The notes beneath the pieces are model-generated. The model had not been told where the DNA came from. It was given only the letters and a program-made list of their open reading frames with translations, and did no database searches. This document shows positions 27,671-37,249 of a DNA stretch of 64,000 nucleotides, in pieces. Made by a program: the position numbers and the translations under genes. The DNA comes from Kocuria rosea. GTDB taxonomy: Bacteria; Actinomycetota; Actinomycetes; Actinomycetales; Micrococcaceae. The DNA lies in contig NZ_JAMBOG010000002.1 of NCBI RefSeq assembly GCF_023715525.1, positions 124,001 through 188,000 of the forward strand. The letters run 5' to 3'. Within the stretch, counting starts at the first letter, position 1; the number at the start of each line of letters is the position of its first letter.

Positions 27671-28516
27671 TCACCGGCGCTGCGCGCCGACCATGGCCCG
27701 GTAGGCGAGCTCCCGGAGGCGGGTGGGGACGAAGCGGTAGCCGGCGCGCACCGCGACGTTCACCGCCCATTGTAGGAAGCCGATGTGCCCGATCCCGCGC
27801 AGGCGGGCCTGCAGCTGCAGGTCCGCCCGGAACATCGGCAGCCCGCCGCGGCGCTCGTAGGCGCCCGTCGTGACGCGGTAGCCGACCAGCGGCTCGGCGA
27901 CGTTGCGCACGTCGGCGCCCGCGTGGAGCAGCCGCGCCCACAGCCAGTAGTCCTCCCCCAGCGGCACGTGCTCGTAGCCGCCCACGGCCTCGACCGCGGA
28001 GCGGCGGAACACGACGGAGGGGTGGCTGAGGGGGTTGCGCCGCCGGGACACCGCCAGGATCTCGTCGCGGCCCACCGGGGCGCGCCGCAGGGCGAGGGGG
28101 CGGGTCTCGTCGTCGCCGATCTCGTGCATCGAGGAGCCGACGACGTCGGCGCCCGCCTCGACGACGGGCAGCTGCACGGCGAAGCGGCGGGGGTAGGAGA
28201 CGTCGTCGGCGTCCATCCGCGCCACGACGTCGTGGCGGCACCGGGCGAGGCCCGCGGTGAGCGCGGCCGTGAGGCCGACGTTGCGCTCGAGGTCGACCCG
28301 CACCACGGGCACGGGCAGCTCCCGCGCCAGGCGGTCGAGCTCGGCCTGCAGCGGCGCGGGGACCGGGCCGTCGCGCACGACGACCAGCTCGGCGGGCCGG
28401 CGCTCCTGCTCGACCGTGCTGGACTCCGCGGCCCGGCGCACGCGCTCCGGGGTGTCGGCCCGGTAGACGGGCATCAGCACGGAGAACTCGGCGGGGCCCC
28501 CGGTGCCCGGGCTCAC
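27671..28516 (-). CDS. Family 2 glycosyltransferase
   Basis: A 281-residue GT-A fold enzyme. FSVLMPVYRADTPERVRRA opens the nucleotide-binding domain, the metal-binding motif is RMDADDVS, and the catalytic-base region is PLGEDYWLWARLL. The C-terminal RGGLPMFRADLQLQARLR segment resembles teichuronate/amylovoran-type transferases. Cytosolic, without membrane helices. It probably adds a sugar to the lipid-linked intermediate made by the downstream genes. GTG at 28516 overlaps the preceding gene in a GTGA. Acceptor and donor are unknown. Confidence 0.85.
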   Translation of the reverse strand: MSPGTGGPAEFSVLMPVYRADTPERVRRAAESSTVEQERRPAELVVVRDGPVPAPLQAELDRLARELPVPVVRVDLERNVGLTAALTAGLARCRHDVVARMDADDVSYPRRFAVQLPVVEAGADVVGSSMHEIGDDETRPLALRRAPVGRDEILAVSRRRNPLSHPSVVFRRSAVEAVGGYEHVPLGEDYWLWARLLHAGADVRNVAEPLVGYRVTTGAYERRGGLPMFRADLQLQARLRGIGHIGFLQWAVNVAVRAGYRFVPTRLRELAYRAMVGAQRR

Positions 28517-29424
28517 CGGGGGCCCCCAAAGCCGCGCCCGCGCATCCCGCCGACGTAGCGGCCCGCCCAGCTCGCGAGACCGCGGGGATCGCGGCGGCCC
28601 AGGTAGTAGAGGGGGTAGCCGACGAGGTCGGCCCCGAGCTGGACGACGCGGCGGTAGTGCCACGTGGTCCAGCCGCGGTTGCGGAAGAAGTGGGCGCGCT
28701 TGAACTCGGTCTCGGGGACGACCACCTGCAGCCGGCCGGGGACGACCACCTGCTCCTCCCCCCACGCCGGCGGGTGCGCGACGGCGGTGCGGGTGGTGGT
28801 CCCGAACGGCAGCCCGGAGGCGCGCAGCCGGATGAGGAAGTCGACCTCGTCCCCGCGCAGGAACAGCTTGAGGTCGGGCAGCCCCACGCGGAAGAACACG
28901 TGCTCGCGCATGAGGGCGCCGTTGAAGAAGTTGGCGTGGGAGGGCACGAAGCCGAGCGTCTCGACCGCGGCGCGGTCGTGGGTGAGCCGGCCTGCGACCC
29001 GGTGCGCGAAGGCGAGCCGGTCGTGGTCCTGGGGGGCGACGACGATCGGCGAGACCACGGCCAGTCCCCGCCGCTCGGACTCCTCGAGCAGCACCGCCAG
29101 GGTGCCGGGGCCCTCCGGGTGGGCGTCGTCGTCCATGAGCCACACCTGCTCGGCCCCCGTGGCCAGGGCCGTGAGGATCGCCAGGGCGAAGCCGCCGGCT
29201 CCGCCGAGGTTGGCCCGCGAGCGCACGTGGTGGAGCTCGAAGCACCCGCCGACGGCCTCGGCGAGCCGCTCGTGCGGCACGGGCTCCCGGCCCGCGTCGA
29301 CGAGGCACAGGGCGGCGACGGGCGCCGTCTGGGCGCGCAGCGCGGCCACGAGCGCGAGGACGTCCTCGGGCCGGTCCTGGGTCACGCAGGCCACCGCCAC
29401 CGTGGGCGTGGGATCGGACGGCAT
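28513..29424 (-). CDS. Family 2 glycosyltransferase, galactofuranosyl/rhamnosyl-transferase-like
   Basis: A 303-residue GT-A enzyme. VACVTQDRPEDVLALVAALR and RSRANLGGAGGFALAI are reminiscent of GlfT/WbbL-type enzymes. The DxD motif is WLMDDDAHPEG. The C-terminal FFRNRGWTTWHYRRV and YPLYYLGRRDPRG segments fit membrane association by basic and aromatic residues. First gene of the minus-strand glycan operon, transcribed divergently from the SDR gene across a 198-bp gap. The galactofuranose link rests only on the NLGGAGGF pattern and is uncertain. Confidence 0.82.
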   Translation of the reverse strand: MPSDPTPTVAVACVTQDRPEDVLALVAALRAQTAPVAALCLVDAGREPVPHERLAEAVGGCFELHHVRSRANLGGAGGFALAILTALATGAEQVWLMDDDAHPEGPGTLAVLLEESERRGLAVVSPIVVAPQDHDRLAFAHRVAGRLTHDRAAVETLGFVPSHANFFNGALMREHVFFRVGLPDLKLFLRGDEVDFLIRLRASGLPFGTTTRTAVAHPPAWGEEQVVVPGRLQVVVPETEFKRAHFFRNRGWTTWHYRRVVQLGADLVGYPLYYLGRRDPRGLASWAGRYVGGMRGRGFGGPR

Positions 29425-29622
29425 GCGGCTCCTCGGGTGGGGGGTGCGGGGGGTGGTCCCGGGCGGGATCGTGGCCGAGTGTAGCAAGCGCGGCCGGGGG
29501 CACCGCGGGCGGCGACGGGCCGGGCGGGCCTCCCCGGGGCGTCGTGCGCGGTCTGTACGATGAGCGCAAGGACCCTGGTCCGGTCGACGGCGACCGGCGC
29601 GAACCGGCGGAGAGGAAGCACC

Positions 29623-30594
29623 GTGACATCGACCACCTGGGCAGTGCTGGGAGCGACGGGGTTCCTGGGCTCCGCCACCGTGGCCCGGCTGCAGGCGGAC
29701 GGCCAGCGGGTGGTCCCCGTCTCGGCGCCGCGGCTCGCGTCCGGGGCGCACACGGTCCACCACCTGCTCCAGCAGGCGGGCCGGCTCGAGTCGGTGCTGG
29801 ACTACCTCGCCGAGTCCTTCGCGGGCGCCGACGTCGTCGTCAACGCGGCCGGTCTCGGCGCCCCCGACCAGACCCACGAGGAGTCGCTGATCGGGGCCAA
29901 CGCGCTGCTGCCGGTGCTGGTGGCGCTCGCAGCGCGGCGCACGAGCGTGCGCCGGATCGTCCACCTGAGCTCGGCCACCGTCCAGGGGGACGTCGACGTC
30001 CTCGACGAGACCCCTGCGGTGCGGCCGTTCTCCCCCTACTCCTTCTCCAAGGCCCTCGGCGAGAGCGGGCTGCTGAAGCTGCGCCGCGACTGGGCCGCGG
30101 AGCGGGACGCCCCGGTGATCACGGTGCTGCGCGCCACCTCGGTGCAGGCCTCGGGCCGGCGCACCACCGCGCGCCTGGTGCGCTTCGCGTCCTCGCCGCT
30201 CAGCTCCGTGGCCGGCGACGGGACCGCCCCGACCCCGGTCACGTCGGTGCACGCCCTCGCGGAGTTCGTCTCCCGCGTCGGGCGCCACGCCGGAGAGCTC
30301 CCGCCGGTCGTGCTGCAGCCGTGGGAGGGCGCCACGACCGGCTCGATCCTGCGCGACGCCGGGCGCCGCGAGCCCCGGCGGCTGCCGGTGCTGCTGTGCC
30401 GGCTGGCCGTGGACAGCGGCTACGGGCTCTCGGCGCTCGCCGGCCACCGCTGGCACGGGGCCGTGCGCCGGCTCGAGGTGACGTGGTTCGGCCAGCGCCA
30501 GGTGCCCGGCTGGGCCGAGGAGCACGGTGCGGTCCCCGAGCCCCGGATCGGGGAGGTCCTGCGCCAGGCGCACCTGGCCGCCGGCCGGAGCTGA
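29623..30594 (+). CDS. NAD(P)-dependent SDR epimerase/reductase
   Basis: A 323-residue extended SDR protein. The nucleotide-binding motif is LGATGFLGSATVARLQ, VVNAAGLG follows strand 4, and the active site is HLSSATVQGD with SPYSFSKALGE (YxxxK). The C-terminal part contains LRATSVQASGR and PTPVTSVHALAEFV. The GTG start at 29623 has the SD GAGAGGAAG, while an in-frame ATG at 29560 has none. It converges with tsaC and diverges from the glycan operon. It could be the C4-reductase that would complete UDP-QuiNAc/FucNAc formation, but sequence alone does not prove this. Confidence 0.78.
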   Translation: MTSTTWAVLGATGFLGSATVARLQADGQRVVPVSAPRLASGAHTVHHLLQQAGRLESVLDYLAESFAGADVVVNAAGLGAPDQTHEESLIGANALLPVLVALAARRTSVRRIVHLSSATVQGDVDVLDETPAVRPFSPYSFSKALGESGLLKLRRDWAAERDAPVITVLRATSVQASGRRTTARLVRFASSPLSSVAGDGTAPTPVTSVHALAEFVSRVGRHAGELPPVVLQPWEGATTGSILRDAGRREPRRLPVLLCRLAVDSGYGLSALAGHRWHGAVRRLEVTWFGQRQVPGWAEEHGAVPEPRIGEVLRQAHLAAGRS

Positions 30595-30643
30595 TCCGCC
30601 GCCCGGGCCGACCGCACCGCCCGGCGCGGACCGGGACGGGGCC

Positions 30644-31714
30644 TCAGGCGCCGTCGAGGCCCCGGGCGACCAGGCGGGCGGCCTCGTCCACGGACAGGGG
30701 CCGCAGCTGCCCCGGCGTGCCCTCCGGCGCGGTCCGGGTGCGATCCTGGTCCACGCCCGGGCGGTCCTGCGCCGAGGTGGTGCGCGCCACGAGCGCGGCG
30801 GCGAAGCCCCGGGCCTCGGCGGCCCGCGCGGGGGACGGGGCCGGGGAGAGCTCGTCCGCCGGGGGGCGCGGCGCGTCCCCGTCCGGGGCGTCCTGCGGGA
30901 GGACGAGCCCGGCGTCGGCCGCGCCGTCCGCCGCGACGTCCCCGGGCACCGCCTCCGGGTCGATGCCGCTCACCGCGTGGGAGCCCGACGCGGCGGGCTC
31001 CTCGGCGGGCGGGGCGCCGGCCCCGAGTTCCTCGTCCCCGTCCGCGGGCACGACCGTGGGCACGACCGCCCGCAGCCGGGCGAGGCTCACGGCGCCGTGC
31101 CGCACGAGCACGGGCGTCTCCCCCGTGCAGTCCACGATGGTGGACGAGACCGGCTCCGCCGCGGCGGCGGGCGTGCCGCCCAGGGGCCGGGGGCCGTCGT
31201 CGAGGTAGAGCTCGACCGACTCCCCCAGCATGTCCGCGGCGGACTGCGCGGTCAGCGCGGCCGGGTGGCCGGTGCGGTTGGCCGAGGACACGGCGAGGGG
31301 GCCGGTCTCGATGAGCAGGGCCTGGGCGACCTCGTCGTCGGGCACGCGCAGGGCCACGGTGCCGTGGGTCTCCCCGAGGTCCCAGCCCAGCGAGGGGTGG
31401 GAGTGGAAGATCAGGGTCAGCCCGCCGGGCCAGAAGGCGCGGGCGAGGGCGCGGGCGTCCTCGGAGACCTCGTCGGCCAGCCCGTCGAGCACCCCGGCGT
31501 GGGCGATGAGCACGGGTGGGGGCATCGCCCGGGAGCGGCCCTTCGCGGCGAGGAGGGTCGCGACGCCCCGGGCGGAGAAGGCGTTCGCCGCGATGCCGTA
31601 CACGGTGTCGGTCGGCATCACGACGCACGCGTCCGCGGCCACGGCGCGCGCGGCGTGCTTGAGCCCCGCGGCGCGCTGGGCGACGCTGCTGCAGTCGTAG
31701 ACGGTGTAGCTCAC
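30644..31714 (-). CDS. tsaC: L-threonylcarbamoyladenylate synthase
   Basis: Makes threonylcarbamoyl-AMP for the t6A modification of ANN-decoding tRNAs. The 356-residue protein has a complete YrdC domain (residues 1-220): [43 protein letters not shown] and [15 protein letters not shown] further 135 residues of Ala/Pro/Asp-rich, low-complexity sequence follow, unlike the usual end of the family. GTG at 31714, with GGGAGA about 10 nt upstream, inside the end of prmC. The linkage prfA-prmC-tsaC is conserved. Confidence 0.9.
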   Translation of the reverse strand: MSYTVYDCSSVAQRAAGLKHAARAVAADACVVMPTDTVYGIAANAFSARGVATLLAAKGRSRAMPPPVLIAHAGVLDGLADEVSEDARALARAFWPGGLTLIFHSHPSLGWDLGETHGTVALRVPDDEVAQALLIETGPLAVSSANRTGHPAALTAQSAADMLGESVELYLDDGPRPLGGTPAAAAEPVSSTIVDCTGETPVLVRHGAVSLARLRAVVPTVVPADGDEELGAGAPPAEEPAASGSHAVSGIDPEAVPGDVAADGAADAGLVLPQDAPDGDAPRPPADELSPAPSPARAAEARGFAAALVARTTSAQDRPGVDQDRTRTAPEGTPGQLRPLSVDEAARLVARGLDGA

Positions 31715-31718
31715 GATG

Positions 31719-32633
31719 TCATTCTCCCATTCCCTCGTCGGTCGCGGAGCCGGTCGCGGAGCCGGTCGCGGAGCCGGGGCGGGGCCGGCGGCCCGCCGTC
31801 GCCCGGTCGCGGCCGGTGAGGTCCTGGTGGCCGACGACCTCCACGAACCCGGCGTGGTCCAGGAGCCGGGCCACGGCGCCGGCCTGCACCTCGGCGTGCT
31901 CCATGACGAAGAACCCGCCGGGGCGCAGCAGGCGCACGGCCGAGGCCACGGCCGCACGCGGCAGCTCGAGCCCGTCCTCCCCGCCCCCGTACAGGGCCAG
32001 GGCCGGGTCGTGCTCGCGCGCCTCCGGGTCGCGCGGCACCGCCCCCGCCGGGATGTACGGCGGGTTCGACACGACGACGTCGCAGCGGCCCTCCAGCTCC
32101 GGGAAGGCCGTGCGCAGGTCCCCGAGCACGAGCTCGGTGCGCGTGCCGCGCAGGTTCTCCGCCGCCCAGGCGTGGGCGGTCTCCGACAGCTCCACCGCGT
32201 GCACGCGCGCCTGCGGCACCTCGTGGGCGACCGACGCCGCGATGGCCCCGGAGCCCGTGCCGAGGTCCACGACGCGGGGCCGGTGCACGCCCGCGGCCAG
32301 CTGCGCGCGCAGCTCGTCGATCACCGCCTGCACGACGGTCTCCGTCTCCGGCCGGGGCACGAACACCCCGGGGCCGACGGCGAGCGTCAGGTAGCGGAAG
32401 TGGGCGACGCCCGTGAGGTGCTGCAGGGGCACCCGGCGGGCGCGCTCGGCCACGAGCTCGGCGTAGCCCGCCGGCTCCTCCGCGCCGATGATGGCGCGGG
32501 CCTCGACCTCCCCGCGGGACAGGCCCATCAGGTGGGCGGCGAGCAGGAGGGCGTCGGTGCGCGCCGAGTCGACCCCCGCCTCGGCGAGGACCTGCTCCGC
32601 CCAGCGCACGGCCTGGCCCAGCGATCTGTTCAT
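31719..32633 (-). CDS. prmC: Release factor glutamine methyltransferase
   Basis: Methylates the GGQ glutamine of RF1/RF2 using S-adenosylmethionine. Of its 304 residues, the N-terminal helical domain reads [20 protein letters not shown]. The SAM-binding motif is [14 protein letters not shown] and the catalytic motif is [11 protein letters not shown], with [11 protein letters not shown] between domains. The C-terminus ends in a (GSAT)n stretch coded by a 12-bp tandem repeat and not seen in the family core. ATG 32633 lies 20 nt after its substrate gene prfA. Confidence 0.94.
   Translation of the reverse strand: MNRSLGQAVRWAEQVLAEAGVDSARTDALLLAAHLMGLSRGEVEARAIIGAEEPAGYAELVAERARRVPLQHLTGVAHFRYLTLAVGPGVFVPRPETETVVQAVIDELRAQLAAGVHRPRVVDLGTGSGAIAASVAHEVPQARVHAVELSETAHAWAAENLRGTRTELVLGDLRTAFPELEGRCDVVVSNPPYIPAGAVPRDPEAREHDPALALYGGGEDGLELPRAAVASAVRLLRPGGFFVMEHAEVQAGAVARLLDHAGFVEVVGHQDLTGRDRATAGRRPRPGSATGSATGSATDEGMGE
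31741..31776 (-). repeat. 12-bp x3 tandem repeat in the prmC 3' end
   Basis: Three perfect copies of gtcgcggagccg (plus strand) encode the repeated GSAT units of the PrmC C-terminus. In-frame copy changes would only lengthen or shorten the tail. Confidence 0.85.
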
Positions 32634-32653
32634 CCGGCTGCCCCCCGTGCCGT

Positions 32654-33736
32654 TCAGCTGCCCTGCCGGCCGATGGCCTCGAGCTGCGCCTTCTCGTCCA
32701 GCTCGATCGCGGACTGCACCACGGGCTCGAGCTCCCCGGCCATGACGTGGTCGAGGTTGTAGGCCTTGTACCCGGTGCGGTGGTCGTTGATCCGGTTCTC
32801 CGGGAAGTTGTAGGTGCGGATCCGCTCGGAGCGGTCCATCGTGCGCACCTGCGAGCGGCGCTGGGCGGCGTTCTCCGCGTCGATCTGCTCCTGCTGGTGG
32901 GCCAGGATGCGGGCGCGCAGCACGCGCATCGCCGCCTCCCGGTTCTGCAGCTGGGACTTCTCGTTCTGCATCGCCACCACGATGCCCGTGGGCAGGTGGG
33001 TGATGCGCACGGCGGAGTCCGTGGTGTTCACGGACTGCCCGCCGGGGCCCGAGGAGCGGTAGACGTCGATCTTGAGGTCGTTCTGGCTGATCTCGACCTC
33101 CTCCGGCTCGTCCACCTCGGGGAACACGAGCACGCCCGCGGCCGAGGTGTGGATCCGGCCCTGGGACTCCGTGACGGGCACGCGCTGGACGCGGTGCACG
33201 CCGCCCTCGTACTTCAGCCGCGCCCACACGCCCTCGGCGGGGTCCGTGGCGTTGGACTTGATCGCGATCTGGACGTCCTTGTAGCCGCCCAGGTCGGACT
33301 CGTTCGCGGAGATCAGCTCGGTCTTCCAGCCGCGGGTCTCGGCGTACTTCGTGTACATCCGCAGCAGGTCGCCGGCGAAGAGCGCGGACTCGTCCCCGCC
33401 CTCGCCCGCCTTCACCTCGAGGATCACGTTGCGCCCGTCGTCGGGGTCGCGCGGGACCAGCAGCCGACGCAGCTTCTCGCGGGCCTCGTCCAGCTGGGCC
33501 TCGAGCCCGGGGATCTCCTCGGCGAACTCCGGCTCCTCGGCCGCGAGCTCGCGGGCCGCGCCGAGGTCGGCCTCGAGGCGCTCCACGCGCCGGTGGGCCT
33601 CGACGACGCCGTTGAGCTCGGCGTAGCGGCGGCCGAGCCGGCGGGCGCGGCCCTGCTCGGCGTGCACCGCGGGGTCGGCCAGCAGGCGCTGGAGCTCGGC
33701 GTGCTCGTCGAGCAGGGACTGGATGGGATCCGGCAT
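32654..33736 (-). CDS. prfA: Peptide chain release factor 1
   Basis: Terminates translation at UAA and UAG. The 360-residue protein has the RF1 codon-reading tripeptide region [20 protein letters not shown] (PVT in place of the more usual PAT) and the universal peptidyl-hydrolysis motif [17 protein letters not shown]. The N-terminal coiled-coil domain 1 is normal. ATG 33736 with SD AAGGAGCG. It directly follows rho. In mycobacteria rpmE lies between the two, but only 32 bp remain here. Confidence 0.96.
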   Translation of the reverse strand: MPDPIQSLLDEHAELQRLLADPAVHAEQGRARRLGRRYAELNGVVEAHRRVERLEADLGAARELAAEEPEFAEEIPGLEAQLDEAREKLRRLLVPRDPDDGRNVILEVKAGEGGDESALFAGDLLRMYTKYAETRGWKTELISANESDLGGYKDVQIAIKSNATDPAEGVWARLKYEGGVHRVQRVPVTESQGRIHTSAAGVLVFPEVDEPEEVEISQNDLKIDVYRSSGPGGQSVNTTDSAVRITHLPTGIVVAMQNEKSQLQNREAAMRVLRARILAHQQEQIDAENAAQRRSQVRTMDRSERIRTYNFPENRINDHRTGYKAYNLDHVMAGELEPVVQSAIELDEKAQLEAIGRQGS

Positions 33737-33768
33737 GGGGCGCTCCTTCGTGGGGCGGCGGGCACGTC

Positions 33769-35964
33769 CTAGCGGTCGCTCTCGGACTTCACCGACAGCG
33801 TGGTCTTCTGGACCTGCAGGAGGAACTCGGTGTTGGACTGGGTGTCCCGCAGCTTGTTCGTGAGCAGCTCCAGGGCCTGCTGCTGGTCGAGCCCGGACAG
33901 GACGCGGCGCAGCTTCCACATGATCTTGATCTCGTCCGTGGACAGCAGGTTCTCCTCGCGGCGGGTGCCGGAGGAGTTGACGTCCACGGCGGGGTAGATC
34001 CGCTTGTCCGCGAGGTTGCGGGACAGGCGCAGCTCCATGTTGCCGGTGCCCTTGAACTCCTCGAAGATCACCTCGTCCATCTTGGACCCGGTCTCCACGA
34101 GCGCCGTCGCCAGGATCGTCAGCGAGCCGCCGTTCTCGATGTTGCGGGCCGCGCCGAAGAACTTCTTCGGCGGGTACAGCGCCGCGGAGTCCACGCCGCC
34201 GGAGAGGATGCGCCCGGAGGCGGGGGCCGAGAGGTTGTACGCACGGCCCAGGCGGGTCATGGAGTCGAGGAGCACCACGACGTCCATGCCCATCTCCACC
34301 AGGCGCTTGGCCCGCTCGATGGCCAGCTCCGCGACCGTGGTGTGGTCGTCGGCCGGGCGGTCGAAGGTCGAGGCGATGACCTCGCCCTTCACGGTGCGCT
34401 GCATGTCCGTGACCTCCTCGGGGCGCTCGTCGACGAGCACCATCATGAGGTGGACCTCGGGGTTGTTCGTGGTGATCGCGTTGGCGATCGACTGCAGCAT
34501 CAGCGTCTTGCCCGCCTTCGGCGGGGAGACGATCAGGCCGCGCTGACCCTTGCCGATCGGGGCCACGAGGTCGACCACGCGCGGGCCGATCTTCTTGGGC
34601 TCGGTCTCCAGGCGCAGCCGCTCCTGCGGGTACAGCGGGACGAGCTTGCCGAAGTCGACGCGGTCCTTGTTGTCCTCGGGCTTCCTGCCGTTGACCGTGG
34701 TGAGCTGCACGAGGGCGTTGAACTTCTGCCGGGTGTTGTTCTGCTGCTCGCCGTCGCGCGGGGCGCGGATGGCGCCGACGACGGCGTCGCCCTTGCGCAG
34801 GCCGTACTTCTTGACCTGGGCGAGGCTGACGTAGACGTCGTTCGGGCCCGGCAGGTAGCCGGAGGTGCGCACGAACGCGTAGTTGTCGAGGACGTCCAGG
34901 ATGCCTGCGACGGGCAGCAGGACGTCGTCCTCGGTCAGCTCCGTGTCGTCGACCTCGGGGCCGTTGCTGCGCCCGCGCCGGTTGCGCCGCTCGTTGCGCT
35001 CGGCCCGCTCGTTGCGCTCGTTGCGCTCGCTGCGCTGCTCGTTGCGCTCGCTGCGGTCGCGGTCCCGGTCGTTGCGGTTGCGGTTGCGGCGGCTGCGGCG
35101 GCTGCCGCCCTCGCCGTCCTGGCCGCTGCGGTCCTGGCCGTTGCGCTCCTGGCGGACGTCCTGGCCCTTGGCCTCCTGCTGCTTGCCGCCCTCCGGACGG
35201 TTGTCGCGCTTGCCGCGGCCCTCGGCCTGGGCGCCCTTGTCCTGGGCGCCCTTGTCCTGGGCGCCCTTGTCCTGGCCGCCCTTGTCCTGGCCGCCCTTGT
35301 CCTGGCGGGGCTCCTGGCCGGACTTGTCCTGGCCCTTGGCCTCCTGGCCGCGGTTCTGCGTGCGGCCGCGGTCCTGCTCGGACTGGTCGGACTGGTCGGC
35401 GCGCTCGTCCTCGGACGGCTGGCCGGTGGCCTCGTCGCGGCCGCGGTTGCGGTTGCGGGTGCGGGTGCGGGCACGGGCGTCCTGGCCGGCCGGCTGCTCG
35501 GCGCCGGCTGCCTCGGCCGGAGCCTGCTCGGCGCCGGCAGTCTCGGCGGGGGCCTGCTCGGCGCCGGCAGTCTCGGCGGGGGCCTGCTGGGCGACGACGC
35601 CGGTGCTGGTGGCCCGGCGCGCGCGGGTGCGCCGCGGCGGCTGGGTCTGCTCGGCCGGCTGCTCGCCGGCCTGCCCGGCGGCGGGCTGCTCGGGGGCCCG
35701 GTCGGCGGTCTTCTCGGACGTCTTCTCGACGGTCCGGGCGATCTTCTCCTCGACCGCGCGGTCCCGGTCGGCCACGGCACCGCCGCGCTGGTGGGCGGCG
35801 ATGGCGTCCACCAGCAGGCTCTTGCGCATGCGGCGGGCGCCGGTGATGCCCAGCTGCGAGGCCAGCGCCTGCAGCTGCGCCAGCTTGAGCGCGGACAGGC
35901 CCGCGCTCCTGGGATCGGCGGTGGTCTCTTCCGTACCCGTGGAAAGGTCGGTGGTCTCGGTCAC
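33769..35964 (-). CDS. rho: Transcription termination factor Rho with large disordered insert
   Basis: RNA-dependent hexameric ATPase that ends transcription. The 731-residue protein (E. coli Rho has 419) has the N-terminal [27 protein letters not shown] helix pair (two stretches), then about 260 residues rich in Arg, Asn, Asp, Gln and Gly, then the RNA-binding cold-shock-like domain ([20 protein letters not shown]). The motor has Walker [11 protein letters not shown] and [17 protein letters not shown]. Actinobacterial Rho inserts bind RNA and can drive condensate formation. The insert here contains perfect tandem repeats. GTG 35964 with SD GAAGGACA. Confidence 0.96.
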   Translation of the reverse strand: MTETTDLSTGTEETTADPRSAGLSALKLAQLQALASQLGITGARRMRKSLLVDAIAAHQRGGAVADRDRAVEEKIARTVEKTSEKTADRAPEQPAAGQAGEQPAEQTQPPRRTRARRATSTGVVAQQAPAETAGAEQAPAETAGAEQAPAEAAGAEQPAGQDARARTRTRNRNRGRDEATGQPSEDERADQSDQSEQDRGRTQNRGQEAKGQDKSGQEPRQDKGGQDKGGQDKGAQDKGAQDKGAQAEGRGKRDNRPEGGKQQEAKGQDVRQERNGQDRSGQDGEGGSRRSRRNRNRNDRDRDRSERNEQRSERNERNERAERNERRNRRGRSNGPEVDDTELTEDDVLLPVAGILDVLDNYAFVRTSGYLPGPNDVYVSLAQVKKYGLRKGDAVVGAIRAPRDGEQQNNTRQKFNALVQLTTVNGRKPEDNKDRVDFGKLVPLYPQERLRLETEPKKIGPRVVDLVAPIGKGQRGLIVSPPKAGKTLMLQSIANAITTNNPEVHLMMVLVDERPEEVTDMQRTVKGEVIASTFDRPADDHTTVAELAIERAKRLVEMGMDVVVLLDSMTRLGRAYNLSAPASGRILSGGVDSAALYPPKKFFGAARNIENGGSLTILATALVETGSKMDEVIFEEFKGTGNMELRLSRNLADKRIYPAVDVNSSGTRREENLLSTDEIKIMWKLRRVLSGLDQQQALELLTNKLRDTQSNTEFLLQVQKTTLSVKSESDR
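35231..35305 (-). repeat. 15-bp x5 tandem repeat inside rho
   Basis: Five copies of the unit gcgcccttgtcctgg (the last two have ccgcc instead of gcgcc) encode [10 protein letters not shown] pentapeptides in the disordered Rho insert. Confidence 0.9.
35491..35580 (-). repeat. 30-bp x3 tandem repeat inside rho
   Basis: Three consecutive 30-bp units encode decapeptides of the form [10 protein letters not shown]. The second and third copies differ at one base and the first is more diverged, which suggests recent duplication of the last pair. Confidence 0.88.
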
Positions 35965-36287
35965 GAAGTGTCCTTCTCCCTCGGTGGGGGGCCCGTGGAT
36001 CTCAGAGTCCAGGACCGTGGATGGTTCTCGGCGGGCCGCGATCGCGGGCCACCGGCGGCGGGGCGCACAGAGGGCGCGGCAGCCTGGGCGAACAGGTGGC
36101 ACCCGGAGAACGTGGTGCGCTCCGGCCCGTCATGGGCGGACCGGTGCGCCGACGGCATCGAAAGGAGCCGGTGCCGGCGGGGGATCACCGGAAGCTCGGG
36201 GGGATCGAAGACGAGGTGGTCGGGTCATCTGCCCGGGGCGACGCCCCTCATGATGCCCGCTGTCCTCACCGCGCCGGGCGCGGTCTC
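35965..36287 (-). promoter_or_regulatory. Long rho 5' region downstream of thrB
   Basis: 323 bp with no credible gene between the thrB stop and the rho GTG. It contains the thrB hairpin near 36268 and then about 300 bp of mixed sequence leading to the rho SD. No clear -10/-35 pair was recognised. A long untranslated leader would fit the autoregulation known for rho genes, but this is inference. Confidence 0.4.
36268..36284 (-). terminator. Possible terminator after thrB
   Basis: Stem ACCGCGC/GCGCGGT, 7 bp with a 3-nt loop, starting 4 nt after the thrB stop. It is short and has no T-tract. Confidence 0.35.
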
Positions 36288-37244
36288 CTACCCCTGGATC
36301 TTCTGCGGGTGCTTCTCCAGCTTAGCACCCCGCCCGTCCACGCGCAGACGCAGGACACGCCAGGCGACCGGGTGGTCGTGGCCGCCGCCGGGGACGAGCT
36401 CGGCGACGGCCCGCTCGGCCTCCCGGGCCTGGGCGGGGCCGGCGGCCAGGACGAGGACGGTCGGCCCGGCCCCCGAGATCATCGCGGCGAGCCCCCGCTC
36501 CCGCAGGCCGCGCATCAGCCGGGCGCTCGGCGGCATGGCCGCGGCCCGGTACGGCTGGTGCAGCCGGTCCTCGGTCGCGGGCAGCAGCAGGTCGGGGCGC
36601 CGGGTCATCGCCTCGACGAGCAGGGCGGTCCGCCCGGCGTTGACCGCGGCGTCGTGGTGCGGGACCTGCGCGGGCAGCAGGGACCGGGCGAGCCGGGTGG
36701 GGACCTCGAAGTCGGGGATCGCGACGACCGGGACGACGTCCTCGTGCACGGCCACGGGCACGCTGCGCCAGCCCGCGGCGTCGGCCCAGGAGATCACGAG
36801 CCCCCCGTAGAGCGACGGCGCGACGTTGTCGGGGTGGCCCTCCATCGCGGCGGCGACCTGGAGCAGCCGGGCGTCGTCGAGGGCGCGGTCGGCGGGCAGC
36901 AGCGCGTTGGCCGCGAGCACGCCGCCCACCACGGCCGTGGCGCTCGAGCCCATGCCCCGCCCGTGCGGGATGCGGTTGGTCGCCTCGAGGCGCAGCCCGG
37001 GCAGCTCCTCGACGCCGGCGGCGCGGAACGCCGCCCGCATCGCGCGCACCACCAGGTGGTCGGCGTCGCGGGGCACCGCCTCCGAGCCCTCCCCGTGCAG
37101 CTCGAACTCCAGCCCGTCCTCGAGCACCGTCACGGCGAGGTCGTCGTAGTGCCCCAGGGCCAGGCCGAGGCTGTCGTAGCCGGGGCCCACGTTGCCCGTG
37201 GACGCGGGCACGCTGAGGGCGACCCGCTGCCCGATCTCGAACAT
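36288..37244 (-). CDS. thrB: Homoserine kinase
   Basis: GHMP kinase phosphorylating homoserine, the penultimate threonine step. The 318-residue protein opens RVALSVPASTGNVGPGYDSL. The ATP-binding motif is RIPHGRGMGSSATAVVGG, then MEGHPDNVAPSLYGG, and near the end the motif-3 loop AAMISGAGPTVLVLA. ATG 37244 is 5 nt after the thrC stop. All three GHMP motifs are intact. Confidence 0.95.
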   Translation of the reverse strand: MFEIGQRVALSVPASTGNVGPGYDSLGLALGHYDDLAVTVLEDGLEFELHGEGSEAVPRDADHLVVRAMRAAFRAAGVEELPGLRLEATNRIPHGRGMGSSATAVVGGVLAANALLPADRALDDARLLQVAAAMEGHPDNVAPSLYGGLVISWADAAGWRSVPVAVHEDVVPVVAIPDFEVPTRLARSLLPAQVPHHDAAVNAGRTALLVEAMTRRPDLLLPATEDRLHQPYRAAAMPPSARLMRGLRERGLAAMISGAGPTVLVLAAGPAQAREAERAVAELVPGGGHDHPVAWRVLRLRVDGRGAKLEKHPQKIQG

Positions 37245-37249
37245 CCGAT

